Assembly: GCA_004193205.1 (NCBI GenBank)
Contig: RZUM01000003.1
Location: forward strand, 62,001-126,000
DNA: 64,000 nucleotides
Direction of reading: 5' to 3'
From: Gordonia sediminis
GTDB lineage: Bacteria > Actinomycetota > Actinomycetes > Mycobacteriales > Mycobacteriaceae
How positions within the stretch are numbered: the stretch's first letter is position 1; each line of letters opens with the position of its first letter. Below the pieces are notes generated by a model. That model was not told the origin of the DNA. It ran no database searches and saw only the letters and a program-made list of their open reading frames with translations. The position numbers and the translations under genes were made by a program. Of this stretch, positions 1 to 7,884 are shown one piece after another.

Positions 1-350
1 ACGGCGAGAAGGTGCCCTTGGACATGGGACACCCACATCGCCTGTTCACCCATCACCAACGCAGGGCGTTGATCGTCCGCGACCAGTGCTGTGTCAAATG
101 CGGTGCGGCAGCAGGATATACACAGTGCCATCATGTGCGGCATTGGGCTGATGGGGGTCCCACCGACCTGGACAACGGCTGCCTACTCTGCACGTCGTGT
201 CACGCCCAAATCCACGCCAGCGGGTGGGACATCATCATGGGCGCCGACAGGCATCCCTGGCTGCTCCCGCCCGTCGAGCAGGACCCGAACCGCACCCCGA
301 TACCGGCCTACAACAGGCGCACCATGCGCCTGGACGGCGTCGCGGCCTGA
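1..350 (+). CDS. DUF222/HNH endonuclease-like protein, C-terminal part (13E12 type)
   Basis: This is the 3' end of a gene that enters from the left edge; the reading frame is already open at base 3 and stops at 348-350. The residues form an HNH nuclease domain: a CVKCG zinc pair, the CHHVRHWADGG core histidines, the DLDNG segment and a CTSCH second zinc pair. The remaining C-terminus (ADRHPWLLPPVEQDP) is typical of DUF222-HNH proteins, which are multicopy in mycolic-acid actinomycetes and of unknown role. About 94% of residues match the C-terminus of the full-length gene at 61462-62706 (7 differences in 112), and the DNA match continues past both stop codons. The N-terminal DUF222 half lies outside the window, so integrity cannot be judged. 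Confidence 0.9.
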   Translation, partial: GEKVPLDMGHPHRLFTHHQRRALIVRDQCCVKCGAAAGYTQCHHVRHWADGGPTDLDNGCLLCTSCHAQIHASGWDIIMGADRHPWLLPPVEQDPNRTPIPAYNRRTMRLDGVAA

Positions 351-480
351 CCCGCGGGCCTGATCCCAGGGCCTGACCGAGAAGAACCGACCAGCAGCAC
401 GAGCTGACCCGACCAGACCACCCGGGAACTCCCCGGACGCACGTTCCTTGAGAACTCCATAGTGTGAAACAGGGGCGCCA

Positions 481-506
481 GCCCGCCGGATCTTGGTCCG
501 GCGGGC
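481..506 (+). terminator. Hairpin terminator after the DUF222-HNH gene
   Basis: A perfect 10-bp inverted repeat (gcccgccgga / tccggcgggc) with a 6-nt loop lies between two convergent genes. There is no T-tract, as is common for actinobacterial terminators. The same hairpin occurs at 62846-62875. Confidence 0.7.
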
Positions 507-563
507 ACACCGGGCTCGTCGACGCGGTCGCGCTTTCGTGGATCCGTCACCGATCTCGTCGCG

Positions 564-2237
564 TCACGACTGCCGGGCGCGCACGGCCTGCTTGTCGATC
601 TTGCCGACCGCGGTCGTCGGCAGGGAAGCGACGACCGTCAGCGTGTCCGGCAGCTTGAACGACGCCAGGCCACGACCGGTCAGGAAGATCCGCGCGTCGC
701 GGAGGGTGAGGACTCCGTCGCGTGGGTGGTCGGGGGAGAGCACGACCACGGCGCAGATCCGTTCGCCCAGTGCCTCATCGGGCAGCCCGATCACCGCGGC
801 CTGACGGATTGCCGGGTGCGCGATGAGGTGTTCCTCCACATCGTCGGCGGCGACATTCTCACCGGCGCGCACGATGGTGTCCTTGATGCGTCCGGTGACG
901 GCGAGCTGCCCCGACGGCAGCCGGCGCACCCGGTCACCGGAACGGTAGAAGCCGTCGGGGGTGAACGACCGCGCGTTGTGCTCGTCGGCCCGGTAGTAGC
1001 CGCGGATCGTGTACGGGCCGCGGACGAGCAACTCACCCTCGGTCCCGTCCGCCACGTCCTCGCCGCTCTCGTCGACGATGCGGATCTCGTCGAAGGTCGA
1101 CATCGGTGCGCCCTGCGAGGTGTGCACAAGCTCGCGGGCGTCGTCGAGACGGGTGTAGCAAATCAGGCCCTCCGCCATGCCGAAAACCTGTTGCACGACA
1201 TCGCCGAGCGCGGCGTCGATCCCGACCGCATCCGGTTCGCCGAGCTTGGCCCCACCGACCTGGAGCAGGCGCAGCGAGGAGAGGTCCGCCGGCTCCCATT
1301 CGGTGGCCGCGCGCCAGACCTGTGCGAGCGCGGGCACCAGCGCGGTGACGGTCACCTGGTGACGCTCGATGAGTTCGAAAGTGTGGTCGGGACTCGGATT
1401 GTCGGTGAACACGAGATGGCCGGCGACCGACACCGTGCCGAGGATGCCCGGGCAGCACAGCGGGAAATTGTGCGCGCCCGGGAGTGCGACGAGATACGTG
1501 TCGTCGGCGCCGAGGCCGGTGACCGCAGCGCTCCGGCGCGCGTTGAAAGCGTAGTCGTCGTGGGTACGGGCGATGAGTTTCGGCAGGCCCGTCGTGCCGC
1601 CCGAGATCAGCAACAGCGCTGGGAGGGAAGGGTCGGTATCACCCTCGGCGGGGAGGATGGTCGTCGCCGGGTCGGCATCCGGCAACGGCGCGAACGGGCC
1701 GGGATCACCGTCGACGAGGACGGTGGCGACCGACGGCACGTGCCCGCACAGCTCCGCGGCCAGCTCGCGGTGGTCGAAGCCGCGCCGCCCGTCCTCGGTG
1801 ATGTAGGCGGCGGCGCCGGAACGCTCGGCGAGGTGGGCGATCTCGGTGATGCGGTGGGCCGGCAGCGTCATCACCGGCACGACGCCGGCGCGCAGCAGGC
1901 CGAAGAAGGTGATGGCCAGTTCCGCGGAGTTGTGCAGTTGCAGCACTGCCCGGTCGCCGGGCCTCAATCCCGCCGCCGCGAGGCCGGCCGCGCGCCGCGC
2001 GACCGCGGTGTGCAGCTGTGCGTAGCTCAATGTGCGGGGGCCGTCGATCGAGGCATCGGTGACGGCCGGGCGATCGGGATGATCACGTGCCGCGGACTCC
2101 AACAGGTGCCAGAGCGGACGTCCACCGAACAGACCCGCCGCCCGGTAGCGTTCGGCGGCACCGGCGGGGTGCGGGGCGAATCCGTCGATCAGGTCCGCGG
2201 TCCGCGTCATCGGAATCATCGAATCTCGCACGGGCAC
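564..2237 (-). CDS. mbtA: Salicyl-AMP ligase (mycobactin starter-unit adenylation enzyme, MbtA-like)
   Basis: Adenylates an aryl acid, most likely salicylate, to load the aryl-carrier domain of a siderophore synthetase. The 557-residue product has the whole ANL fold: the A3 loop SGGTTGLPK at about 212-220, HNFPL, the FGMAEG core and YRSGD, and ends with the GKIDK lysine motif. The THDDY-FNA, HNFP and LLQVGG-KL segments resemble MbtA more than bacillibactin DhbE, and the divergent partner is a salicylate synthase, so salicylate rather than 2,3-dihydroxybenzoate is inferred. The first GTG at 2237 has its GGGAAAGGAA Shine-Dalgarno directly abutting, so GTG 2231 is a plausible alternative start. 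The iron box at 2303-2321 precedes it. No NRPS or PKS gene lies in the window. Confidence 0.88.
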   Translation of the reverse strand: MPVRDSMIPMTRTADLIDGFAPHPAGAAERYRAAGLFGGRPLWHLLESAARDHPDRPAVTDASIDGPRTLSYAQLHTAVARRAAGLAAAGLRPGDRAVLQLHNSAELAITFFGLLRAGVVPVMTLPAHRITEIAHLAERSGAAAYITEDGRRGFDHRELAAELCGHVPSVATVLVDGDPGPFAPLPDADPATTILPAEGDTDPSLPALLLISGGTTGLPKLIARTHDDYAFNARRSAAVTGLGADDTYLVALPGAHNFPLCCPGILGTVSVAGHLVFTDNPSPDHTFELIERHQVTVTALVPALAQVWRAATEWEPADLSSLRLLQVGGAKLGEPDAVGIDAALGDVVQQVFGMAEGLICYTRLDDARELVHTSQGAPMSTFDEIRIVDESGEDVADGTEGELLVRGPYTIRGYYRADEHNARSFTPDGFYRSGDRVRRLPSGQLAVTGRIKDTIVRAGENVAADDVEEHLIAHPAIRQAAVIGLPDEALGERICAVVVLSPDHPRDGVLTLRDARIFLTGRGLASFKLPDTLTVVASLPTTAVGKIDKQAVRARQS

Positions 2238-2302
2238 TTCCTTTCCCTCGTCGATCGGTGTTTCTCCACGGTGGCGCCCCGACCGAGGCGCACGATTGAA
2301 GG

Positions 2303-2321
2303 ATAGTTTAGGCTGTCCTAA
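2303..2321. promoter_or_regulatory. IdeR/DtxR-type iron box between mbtA and mbtI
   Basis: The 19-mer atagtttaggctgtcctaa matches 15 of 19 positions of the IdeR consensus, with TTAGG and CCTAA arms. It sits in the 128-bp divergent region, so one iron-bound repressor dimer pair could control both genes. Site recognition is from known consensus; binding is inferred. Confidence 0.8.
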
Positions 2322-2365
2322 GCTCGCGTCCGGCGGGTGGTCGCCTGCAGAAGGGAATCCGCACC

Positions 2366-3745
2366 ATGTCGCTCACCGTCGACTCACCCTCTCCGGCCCG
2401 GGGCGGGAGTGATCACCGCGCCTCCGGCGAGGTCGCGGAGGCCGCCCGGATCTGCGCGGCCTGGGCCAGGTCGGGCGGGTTCGATGAATACGTGGTGTAC
2501 GAACGCGACCACCGGTGGGTGTTTGCTGCAGGTGTCCGGGCGCGCATCGTGCTGACCGCGTCTGCGGTGACGGTGACCCACGACGACGTGGCGGTCACCA
2601 CGCCGTGGCATACCGATCCCTCTGCGGCGCTGGCGGCCGCGCTCGCCTCACTCGAGATCCCGGACTGGCGCGTGTACGGCTGGGTGGGCTTCGATTACAG
2701 TGCGGCGCACCATGATCTGCAGCGACACGTACCCGAGGACGCGGTGCTGGCGCAGCTGATCGTGCCGGAGGTCGCGGCACACGTCGATGCCGCCGGTATC
2801 GATACCGGTGATGCCGATCCCGCCGTGGCGTCACTCCTGCGTGAACTGGCCGCATCCGCCGCGGCGCCCGGCCCGGCTACTCCGGTGGCCGTCGACTCCG
2901 ACCCGGACGACTATCGGGGACGCGTCGGGACGGCCGTCGCCGAGATCGGCGCCGGACAGTATGACAAAGTGATTCTCTCCCGGCGCGTGGACATCCCGTT
3001 CGCCGTCGACCTCCCGGCAACCTACGCCCGCGGTCGGGCCGGCAACACCCCGGCGCGGTCCTTCCTACTCTCGCTGGGATCGCTGGCCGCGGCGGGATTC
3101 AGCCCGGAGCTGGTGGTGGCCGCCGACTCCGACGGCACGGTGGTCACCGAACCACTCGCCGGCACCCGCGCCCTCGGGCGTTCGGGGGACCTCGACGAAT
3201 CCGCACGCGCCGAACTGCTGCGAGACGCCAAGGAGATCTCCGAACACGCCATCTCCGTCCGCGCGTGCGTGGACGAGATCGCCTCGGTGGCGTTGCCCGG
3301 CACGACGGTGGTCAGTGAGTTCATGGCCGTCCGCGAGCGCGGCAGCGTCGCGCACCTGGCGTCGACGGTGCGCGGTGAGTTGGCGCCCGACGCCGATGCG
3401 TGGCGGGCACTGGCCGTGCTGTTCCCGTCCATCACCGCGTCAGGGATTCCGAAGACGCGCGCGCTCGACGCGATCTACCGTCTCGAACCGGATACCCGCG
3501 GGCTGTACTCCGGAGCGGTCCTCACCGCGTCGTCGGCCGGCGACCTCGAGGCGACGCTGGCCCTGCGCACCGTCTTCGTGAGCGACGACGAGGCCTGGCT
3601 GCGTGCCGGAGCGGGCATCGTCGCGCAGTCGACACCGGAGCGCGAGTTCGAGGAAACCTGCGAGAAGTTGGCGAGCGTGGCGCCGTTCGTGGTTCGCCGG
3701 GACCGATCAACCGACCAGCGGCGCCAGCGTCTGTCCCAGCAGTGA
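2366..3745 (+). CDS. mbtI: Salicylate synthase (MbtI-like, chorismate-utilising)
   Basis: Converts chorismate through isochorismate to salicylate and pyruvate for mycobactin-type siderophores. The 459-residue product is close to the usual 450 residues of MbtI. Diagnostic segments are YDKVILSRRV, NTPARSFLL, TEPLAGTRALGR, KEISEHAISVR near residue 293, FMAVRERGSVAHL, SGIPK, GLYSGAV, WLRAGAGI and PEREFEETCEKL, which match MbtI far better than EntC-type isochorismate synthases. The ATG at 2366 follows an AGAAGGGA ribosome site. The 3' end overlaps the convergent oxidoreductase gene by 39 bp. Regulation by iron is expected from the upstream box. Confidence 0.92.
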   Translation: MSLTVDSPSPARGGSDHRASGEVAEAARICAAWARSGGFDEYVVYERDHRWVFAAGVRARIVLTASAVTVTHDDVAVTTPWHTDPSAALAAALASLEIPDWRVYGWVGFDYSAAHHDLQRHVPEDAVLAQLIVPEVAAHVDAAGIDTGDADPAVASLLRELAASAAAPGPATPVAVDSDPDDYRGRVGTAVAEIGAGQYDKVILSRRVDIPFAVDLPATYARGRAGNTPARSFLLSLGSLAAAGFSPELVVAADSDGTVVTEPLAGTRALGRSGDLDESARAELLRDAKEISEHAISVRACVDEIASVALPGTTVVSEFMAVRERGSVAHLASTVRGELAPDADAWRALAVLFPSITASGIPKTRALDAIYRLEPDTRGLYSGAVLTASSAGDLEATLALRTVFVSDDEAWLRAGAGIVAQSTPEREFEETCEKLASVAPFVVRRDRSTDQRRQRLSQQ

Positions 3746-4657
3746 AACCCGGCCGGGGACATGGCCGTTGGCGGGCGCGTTAACGGTGAAGCCGTCAATG
3801 CCGGTCGCGAGGAGGTCCGCGTAGTGCGCCGCGACTTCGTCGGGATCGCCGACGATCGTCGTCGCGCGTCGGATCTCGGCGGCCGGATTGCGTTCGAGAT
3901 AGGCCTCGAGTTCGGCGACGGCCTCGTCGTGGGTCGGGGCGATGCACGCCGAGGTCTGCAGGCTGACGGTGATCTCCGAGCGGTCCCGGCCGAGCCGGTC
4001 GCAGTGCGCGGCGAGGGCATCGAGTTTGCGGCCGATATCGCCGGGCGCGCAGATGATGTTGGACTCGTCGGCGTACTGCGCGACCATCCGCAGCGTCTTC
4101 TTCTCGCCGCCACCGCCGATCATCACCGGGATCTTCGACAGTGGGGCCGGGGCGTTGAGTGCCTCCTGCACGCGATACCACTTGCCCTCGAGGCTGGGTT
4201 TCTCCCCGGCGAGCATGCCCAGGATGATCTGTAGGGCCTCCTCGAGCTTCTCGAAACGGTCGGTGAAGGTGCCGAACTCGTAGCCGAGGCTGTCGTGCTC
4301 GAGTTCGAACCACCCGGCGCCGATGCCGAGCTGTCCGCGTCCTCCCGAGACGATGTCGAGAGCGGTCACGGTCTTCGCGAGCAGGGTCGGGTTGCGGTAG
4401 GTGTTGCCGGTCACCAGTGACGACAGGCGGACCGTCGAGGTGTGCTGGGCCAGCGCGGACAGCAGCGTGTAGCACTCGAACATCGCCTCGTCGGGCGAAC
4501 CGAGGATGGGCAGCTGATAGAAGTGGTCCATCACCAGCACCGTGTCGAAGCCGGATTGTTCGGCCTCCACAGCCTGGGCGACCACGGTGGGGAAGAGTTG
4601 GTCCGCGGGTACGTCGGGATAAGTGAAGTTGGGGATCTGGTAGCCGAGTCGCGTCAC
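3707..4657 (-). CDS. LLM-class F420-dependent oxidoreductase
   Basis: A 316-residue luciferase-like monooxygenase-fold protein. The start MTRLGYQIPNFTYP, the VMDHFYQLP, SLVTGNTYRNP-LLAKT and GAGWFELEHDSLGYEF segments are typical of actinobacterial LLM-class enzymes that use coenzyme F420 rather than FMN; the substrate cannot be named. The GTG start at 4657 lies 8 nt after a TAGCGT -10-like box (4666-4671 on the minus strand), which suggests leaderless transcription. It is convergent with mbtI and follows the nucleoside hydrolase gene by 11 bp, but with its own promoter-like box. Confidence 0.85.
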   Translation of the reverse strand: MTRLGYQIPNFTYPDVPADQLFPTVVAQAVEAEQSGFDTVLVMDHFYQLPILGSPDEAMFECYTLLSALAQHTSTVRLSSLVTGNTYRNPTLLAKTVTALDIVSGGRGQLGIGAGWFELEHDSLGYEFGTFTDRFEKLEEALQIILGMLAGEKPSLEGKWYRVQEALNAPAPLSKIPVMIGGGGEKKTLRMVAQYADESNIICAPGDIGRKLDALAAHCDRLGRDRSEITVSLQTSACIAPTHDEAVAELEAYLERNPAAEIRRATTIVGDPDEVAAHYADLLATGIDGFTVNAPANGHVPGRVSLLGQTLAPLVG

Positions 4658-4665
4658 GGGATCCG

Positions 4666-4671
4666 ACGCTA
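4666..4671 (-). promoter_or_regulatory. -10-like box of the LLM oxidoreductase gene
   Basis: TAGCGT on the minus strand, 8 nt before the GTG start, with no convincing ribosome-binding site; consistent with a leaderless transcript. Confidence 0.45.
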
Positions 4672-5757
4672 CGCCCGCACTCGCGACCCCGCAGCGGATT
4701 TCCCGTCGGGGCCCTGCCGACTGCCCGGATTGTCGGATGCGGCAAACGATCTCGCCAACGCGGAGAGCGTCTCGATCAGGTCGTCGAACACCGCGTCGAC
4801 GTCGGTCGCGGTCGCGATGCGGGCGTTCGGTTCACCCGTCATCGACCGTTCGTCCGCGACGGTCATGCCACGGGTGTGCTCACCGGTGAGTTCGACGACG
4901 ATCCGAGCGGGCACCGTCTCGACGATGTCCGGCGCGAGGGCGACCATCGCGGCGAACGGGTCGTGCAGGTGCGCGATGTAACCCTCGTCGTGGGCGTGAT
5001 GGAACTCGAGGTAGAAGCGCAGGGCATCGACGAGGTGCCGGATGAGCACGTTGTCGGCGACCGAACGCAGCCCGGGTTCGTCGGAAGGATCCGGGCATTC
5101 GACGGGGGTGCTGCCCGCCGCCGCCGCGAGCCGGACCACGTGATCCGGGGTCAGCGCCACCGACTCGGTGAGGTCGAGCGAACACACGATCGGTGGTGCG
5201 GCGCCGTCACGTCCGAATGCGGCGAACACCTCGGCGGCGGCCTCCGGGTCCACCGCGACATTCCACTCCGCGACGGGCGTGGTGTTGCCGTGCACGTGGA
5301 ACGCGCCGCCCATGATGACCAGACGCGCCAACCGGGTCGGCAGCGCCGGATCTCGCCGGATCGCGGTGGCCAGCGAGGTGAGCGGTCCGGTCACCAGGCC
5401 GATGAGTTCGTCGGGGCGTGCGGCGGCCGCCTCGATCCAGGCGTCGGCGGCGTCGGTCGGGGCGGCCGATCCGGTGGCCGTCGGCAGTTCGGCGTAGCCG
5501 ACACCGAGCCGACCGTGGGTGTCCTCGGTGGTCATGAGGTCGGCGACGAGGGGAGTGGGCGCACCGACATGAACGGGGATGTCGCCGCGACCGCACAGTT
5601 CCAGCCAGGCGAGGTTGTTGGCGGTCACCACGTCGACCGGGACGTTGCCGGCCGTCGACGCCACGGCGACGAGGTCCACGTCACGACGGCCCAGCAGATA
5701 CAGCAGCGCCACCGAGTCGTCGATACCGGTGTCGCAGTCGAAGAAGACGGGGATCAC
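4669..5757 (-). CDS. Nucleoside hydrolase (inosine-uridine preferring type)
   Basis: Hydrolyses the N-glycosidic bond of ribonucleosides for base salvage. The N-terminal calcium/ribose motif is FDCDTGIDDSVAL, followed by NVPVDVVTANNLA, GPLTSLATAI, IMGGAF, AEWNVAVDPEAA and HDPFAAMVAL, all characteristic of the IUNH family. I place the start at GTG 5757 (362 residues). An upstream in-frame start at 5865 would overlap the divergent mscS start and add a non-conserved stretch. The C-terminus extends about 30 residues past the family core with a charged, Ser-rich tail. Confidence 0.85.
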   Translation of the reverse strand: MIPVFFDCDTGIDDSVALLYLLGRRDVDLVAVASTAGNVPVDVVTANNLAWLELCGRGDIPVHVGAPTPLVADLMTTEDTHGRLGVGYAELPTATGSAAPTDAADAWIEAAAARPDELIGLVTGPLTSLATAIRRDPALPTRLARLVIMGGAFHVHGNTTPVAEWNVAVDPEAAAEVFAAFGRDGAAPPIVCSLDLTESVALTPDHVVRLAAAAGSTPVECPDPSDEPGLRSVADNVLIRHLVDALRFYLEFHHAHDEGYIAHLHDPFAAMVALAPDIVETVPARIVVELTGEHTRGMTVADERSMTGEPNARIATATDVDAVFDDLIETLSALARSFAASDNPGSRQGPDGKSAAGSRVRA

Positions 5758-5842
5758 CGCTTCATTGTGGCCAATGCCCGGCAACGGGAGAACACCGGTC
5801 GGGATCACAGCCCGACACGGTGGACATGGCGCGCGGTGTCCG

Positions 5843-5848
5843 TACCGT
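5843..5848 (+). promoter_or_regulatory. -10-like box of mscS
   Basis: TACCGT, 7 nt before the ATG at 5856; no ribosome-binding site is seen. Confidence 0.4.
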
Positions 5849-5855
5849 CGGTGCC

Positions 5856-6731
5856 ATGAGCACACAACAGACTGCCTTCGAGTGGACGGAGACCAATCGC
5901 GAGTGGTTGATCGAGAACCCCATCCGGATCGTGGCCTATGTGGTGGCCGCCCTGATCGCCCGCTACGTGCTGCATCGGCTGGTCGATCGGGCCACCCGAC
6001 CGCGGCGGTGGAACGGCGTCGGAGCCGCGCGGCGGGCCCAACGGGCCACCACGATCGGCTCGGTGCTGAAGTCCACGACGTCGATCGTGCTGCTCGTCTG
6101 GGCGGTCCTGTCGATTCTGAGCGTGTTGGGAGTCAATCTGGCGCCGTTCATCGCATCGGCGGGGGTCGTCGGTCTGGCGATCGGCTTCGGCGCCCAGAAC
6201 CTGGTCCGCGATTTCGTGTCCGGGGTGTTCATGCTGCTCGAGGACCAGTACGGGGTCGGTGACATCATCGACGTCGGCGAGGCCGTGGGTGAGGTCGAGT
6301 CCGTCGGGCTGCGGATCACGACGCTGCGCGACATCGACGGCACCCTCTGGTATGTCCGCAACGGCGAGATCGTGCGGGTGGGCAACATGAGCCAGGAATA
6401 CGCCGTCGCCCGCATCGAGGTCCCGGTCGCGCTGAGCGCCGACGTCGACCGGGCCCAGGAGGTCGCGCTGGAGGCTGCACGAGCCGCTGTGAAGGACGAG
6501 GCGATTCGTGACGACGTGCTCGCCGAGCCGGAGATGCTGGGCGTCCAGGACGTGGCCCCCGACATGATCACGCTGCGGATGACATTGAAGACCAAACCGA
6601 ATAGTCAGTGGTCGGTGTCTCGCCGGATCCGGCGCGACGTCCTGCGCGCCTACGAGGAGCACGGCATCGACCTGCCCTATCCGAAGGGCCGTCTCTCCGC
6701 TCTCACGGGACCGCACATCGGCCCCTCCTGA
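5856..6731 (+). CDS. Small-conductance mechanosensitive channel, MscS family
   Basis: A 291-residue inner-membrane channel that opens under membrane tension in hypo-osmotic shock. Hydrophobic segments lie near residues 20-40, 70-95 and 98-115. The pore helix and following segment show the family signature: VVGLAIGFGAQNLVRDFVSGVFMLLEDQYGVGD, followed by a beta domain with NMSQEYAVARIEVPV. The start ATG 5856 is chosen because it lies 7 nt after a TACCGT box and matches the family length. The C-terminal sequence RRIRRDVLRAYEEHGIDLPYP is echoed by a remnant at 6829-6942. Confidence 0.9.
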   Translation: MSTQQTAFEWTETNREWLIENPIRIVAYVVAALIARYVLHRLVDRATRPRRWNGVGAARRAQRATTIGSVLKSTTSIVLLVWAVLSILSVLGVNLAPFIASAGVVGLAIGFGAQNLVRDFVSGVFMLLEDQYGVGDIIDVGEAVGEVESVGLRITTLRDIDGTLWYVRNGEIVRVGNMSQEYAVARIEVPVALSADVDRAQEVALEAARAAVKDEAIRDDVLAEPEMLGVQDVAPDMITLRMTLKTKPNSQWSVSRRIRRDVLRAYEEHGIDLPYPKGRLSALTGPHIGPS

Positions 6732-6741
6732 CCGCCCAACC

Positions 6742-6825
6742 CGTCGATCGTGCACGCCCCATCGTCGATCGTGCGCACTCCAGCGTTGATCGTGCGCACC
6801 TCATTGTTGATCGTGCCTCGATGGG
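6742..6825 (+). repeat. 21-bp tandem repeat array A (4 units)
   Basis: Four adjacent 21-bp units (6742, 6763, 6784, 6805) built on cgtcgatcgtgcgcac. They begin 10 bp after the mscS stop codon. The same core forms arrays at 20901, 22606 and 32297. There are no spacers of CRISPR size. Confidence 0.9.
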
Positions 6826-6828
6826 GCA

Positions 6829-6942
6829 ATGCGGCCCGAGCGTCTGCGCCGCTTGATCCTGCGTGCGTACGAGGAACGCGGCAGCGAGCTGCCCCGGCCC
6901 GTCGGGCGGCTGGTGGGTGCGTCGGTCGACGCCGAGTCATGA
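6829..6942 (+). pseudogene. Remnant of the C-terminus of a second mscS gene
   Basis: This open stretch encodes 37 residues whose core RLRRLILRAYEERGSELP and PVGRL aligns with the last 35 residues of the intact MscS just upstream (RRIRRDVLRAYEEHGIDLP, KGRL). It is in a different frame from mscS and the two are separated by repeat array A. No earlier part of an mscS gene precedes it. I read it as the surviving 3' tip of a tandem paralogue, later eroded or replaced by the repeats. Its last bases overlap the stop codon of the convergent LysR gene. Confidence 0.7.
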
Positions 6943-7884
6943 GGTCGGCGGGCGAGTGCGGGGTGACGAGTCGTCGCTGTTCAGGGTCGCCCCGATCTGT
7001 TGTAGATGCCGGAGTAGCCACTGCAGCGCGGGGTCGGACGTGCGGGCGGGATTCCAATGCGCCGCCTCGTCGAGAACGACCGACGGCAGCGGCGTTTCGG
7101 CGACGACCAGGTCCAGTTCCGTCGGCAACCCGACGAGGAGTCGACTCGGTACCAGTGCGACCAGATCGGTGCCCGACACCAGATACGGGGCGGTGGTGAA
7201 CCCGCGCGTCATGATCGCGCGGCGCGGGATGATCCCGGCCTGGGTCAGGGCTTGGTCGGCCGGCGTCGAGGTGGACTCCCCGAAGGTCACCACGACATGG
7301 CCCAACTCACGCAGATCGTCGAGCGACAGCGTGCCCCCGCGAAGTCGAGGGTTCCGTGCCGCGGCGATGCAGACGAAGTCGTCGGACCAGAGTGTGCGGC
7401 GCTGCCCGGGCGCCCGGCCGGCCGCCGCGATCACCACGTCGTGGCGGAGCAGGTCGATGTCGCTGGTCGCGGGGTCTTCCTGCAGGGTCTCGAAGGCGAG
7501 TGAGATCCCCGCTCCATCGGCGGCGATCGCCGCGAGCAGCGGAGAGGTCACTATCCCGAGTGCATAATCGGAGGCGACGATGGAGAACAGCCGGTGACTC
7601 GTGGCGGGGTCGAAGGAGGCCTGCACCCCGAGCGTGCGGGTGATCTCGTCGATCGCCTCGCGCACGAGTGGGCGCATCTCCTCGGCTTTCGGACTGAGCG
7701 ACACCGACTTCCCGGACCGCAGCACGATCGGGTCGTCAAGAATGGTGCGCAACCGCGCCAGCGACGTGCTCATCGCGGTGGGCGACACGCCGAGCAGCTC
7801 GCACGCGTGACTGAGTCGCGGTTCGCTCAGCAGAGCGTCGAACACGGTCAGCAGATTGGCGTCGAGCCGATCGACGTCGCTCAT
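6937..7884 (-). CDS. LysR-family regulator (second of a coupled pair)
   Basis: A 315-residue LysR-type regulator. The N-terminal winged helix-turn-helix is LDANLLTVFDALLSEPRLSHACELLGVSPTAMSTSLARLR, followed by a type-2 periplasmic-binding-like effector domain (FSIVASDYALGIV, DLVALVPSRL). The start is ATG 7884, whose ATGA overlaps the stop of the upstream LysR gene, so the two are probably translationally coupled. It is the last gene of the leftward catabolic operon and is a likely effector sensor for the island. Confidence 0.9.
   Translation of the reverse strand: MSDVDRLDANLLTVFDALLSEPRLSHACELLGVSPTAMSTSLARLRTILDDPIVLRSGKSVSLSPKAEEMRPLVREAIDEITRTLGVQASFDPATSHRLFSIVASDYALGIVTSPLLAAIAADGAGISLAFETLQEDPATSDIDLLRHDVVIAAAGRAPGQRRTLWSDDFVCIAAARNPRLRGGTLSLDDLRELGHVVVTFGESTSTPADQALTQAGIIPRRAIMTRGFTTAPYLVSGTDLVALVPSRLLVGLPTELDLVVAETPLPSVVLDEAAHWNPARTSDPALQWLLRHLQQIGATLNSDDSSPRTRPPTS

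Larger units (their letters stand above)
1..515 (+). repeat. Long direct repeat, copy 1 (DUF222-HNH 3' end and flank)
   Basis: The HNH coding end plus about 165 bp of downstream DNA, including the hairpin at 481-506, is closely repeated at 62357-62886 in the same orientation. Shared non-coding stretches include ttgagaactccatagtgtga. Similarity stops just before the 3' end of the convergent downstream gene in both places. Two long direct repeats 62 kb apart are a substrate for homologous recombination. Confidence 0.85.

Noticed and set aside
726-2306. A 526-codon open frame antisense to mbtA
   Set aside because: Shadow of the conserved ligase gene; no family features and no plausible start signal.
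564-3745. Enterobactin/bacillibactin-type (2,3-dihydroxybenzoate) assignment
   Set aside because: No entA or entB homologue is present. The synthase carries MbtI-type segments and the ligase resembles MbtA, so salicylate is the better call.
3707-3745. 39-bp tail-to-tail overlap of mbtI and the LLM gene as evidence of a frame error
   Set aside because: Both C-termini are in family length range, and short convergent overlaps also occur at 52800-52812.
5758-5865. Longer N-terminus of the nucleoside hydrolase
   Set aside because: It would overlap the divergent mscS start, and the added residues are Cys/Pro/Arg-rich and unlike the family, which begins close to the DCDTG motif.
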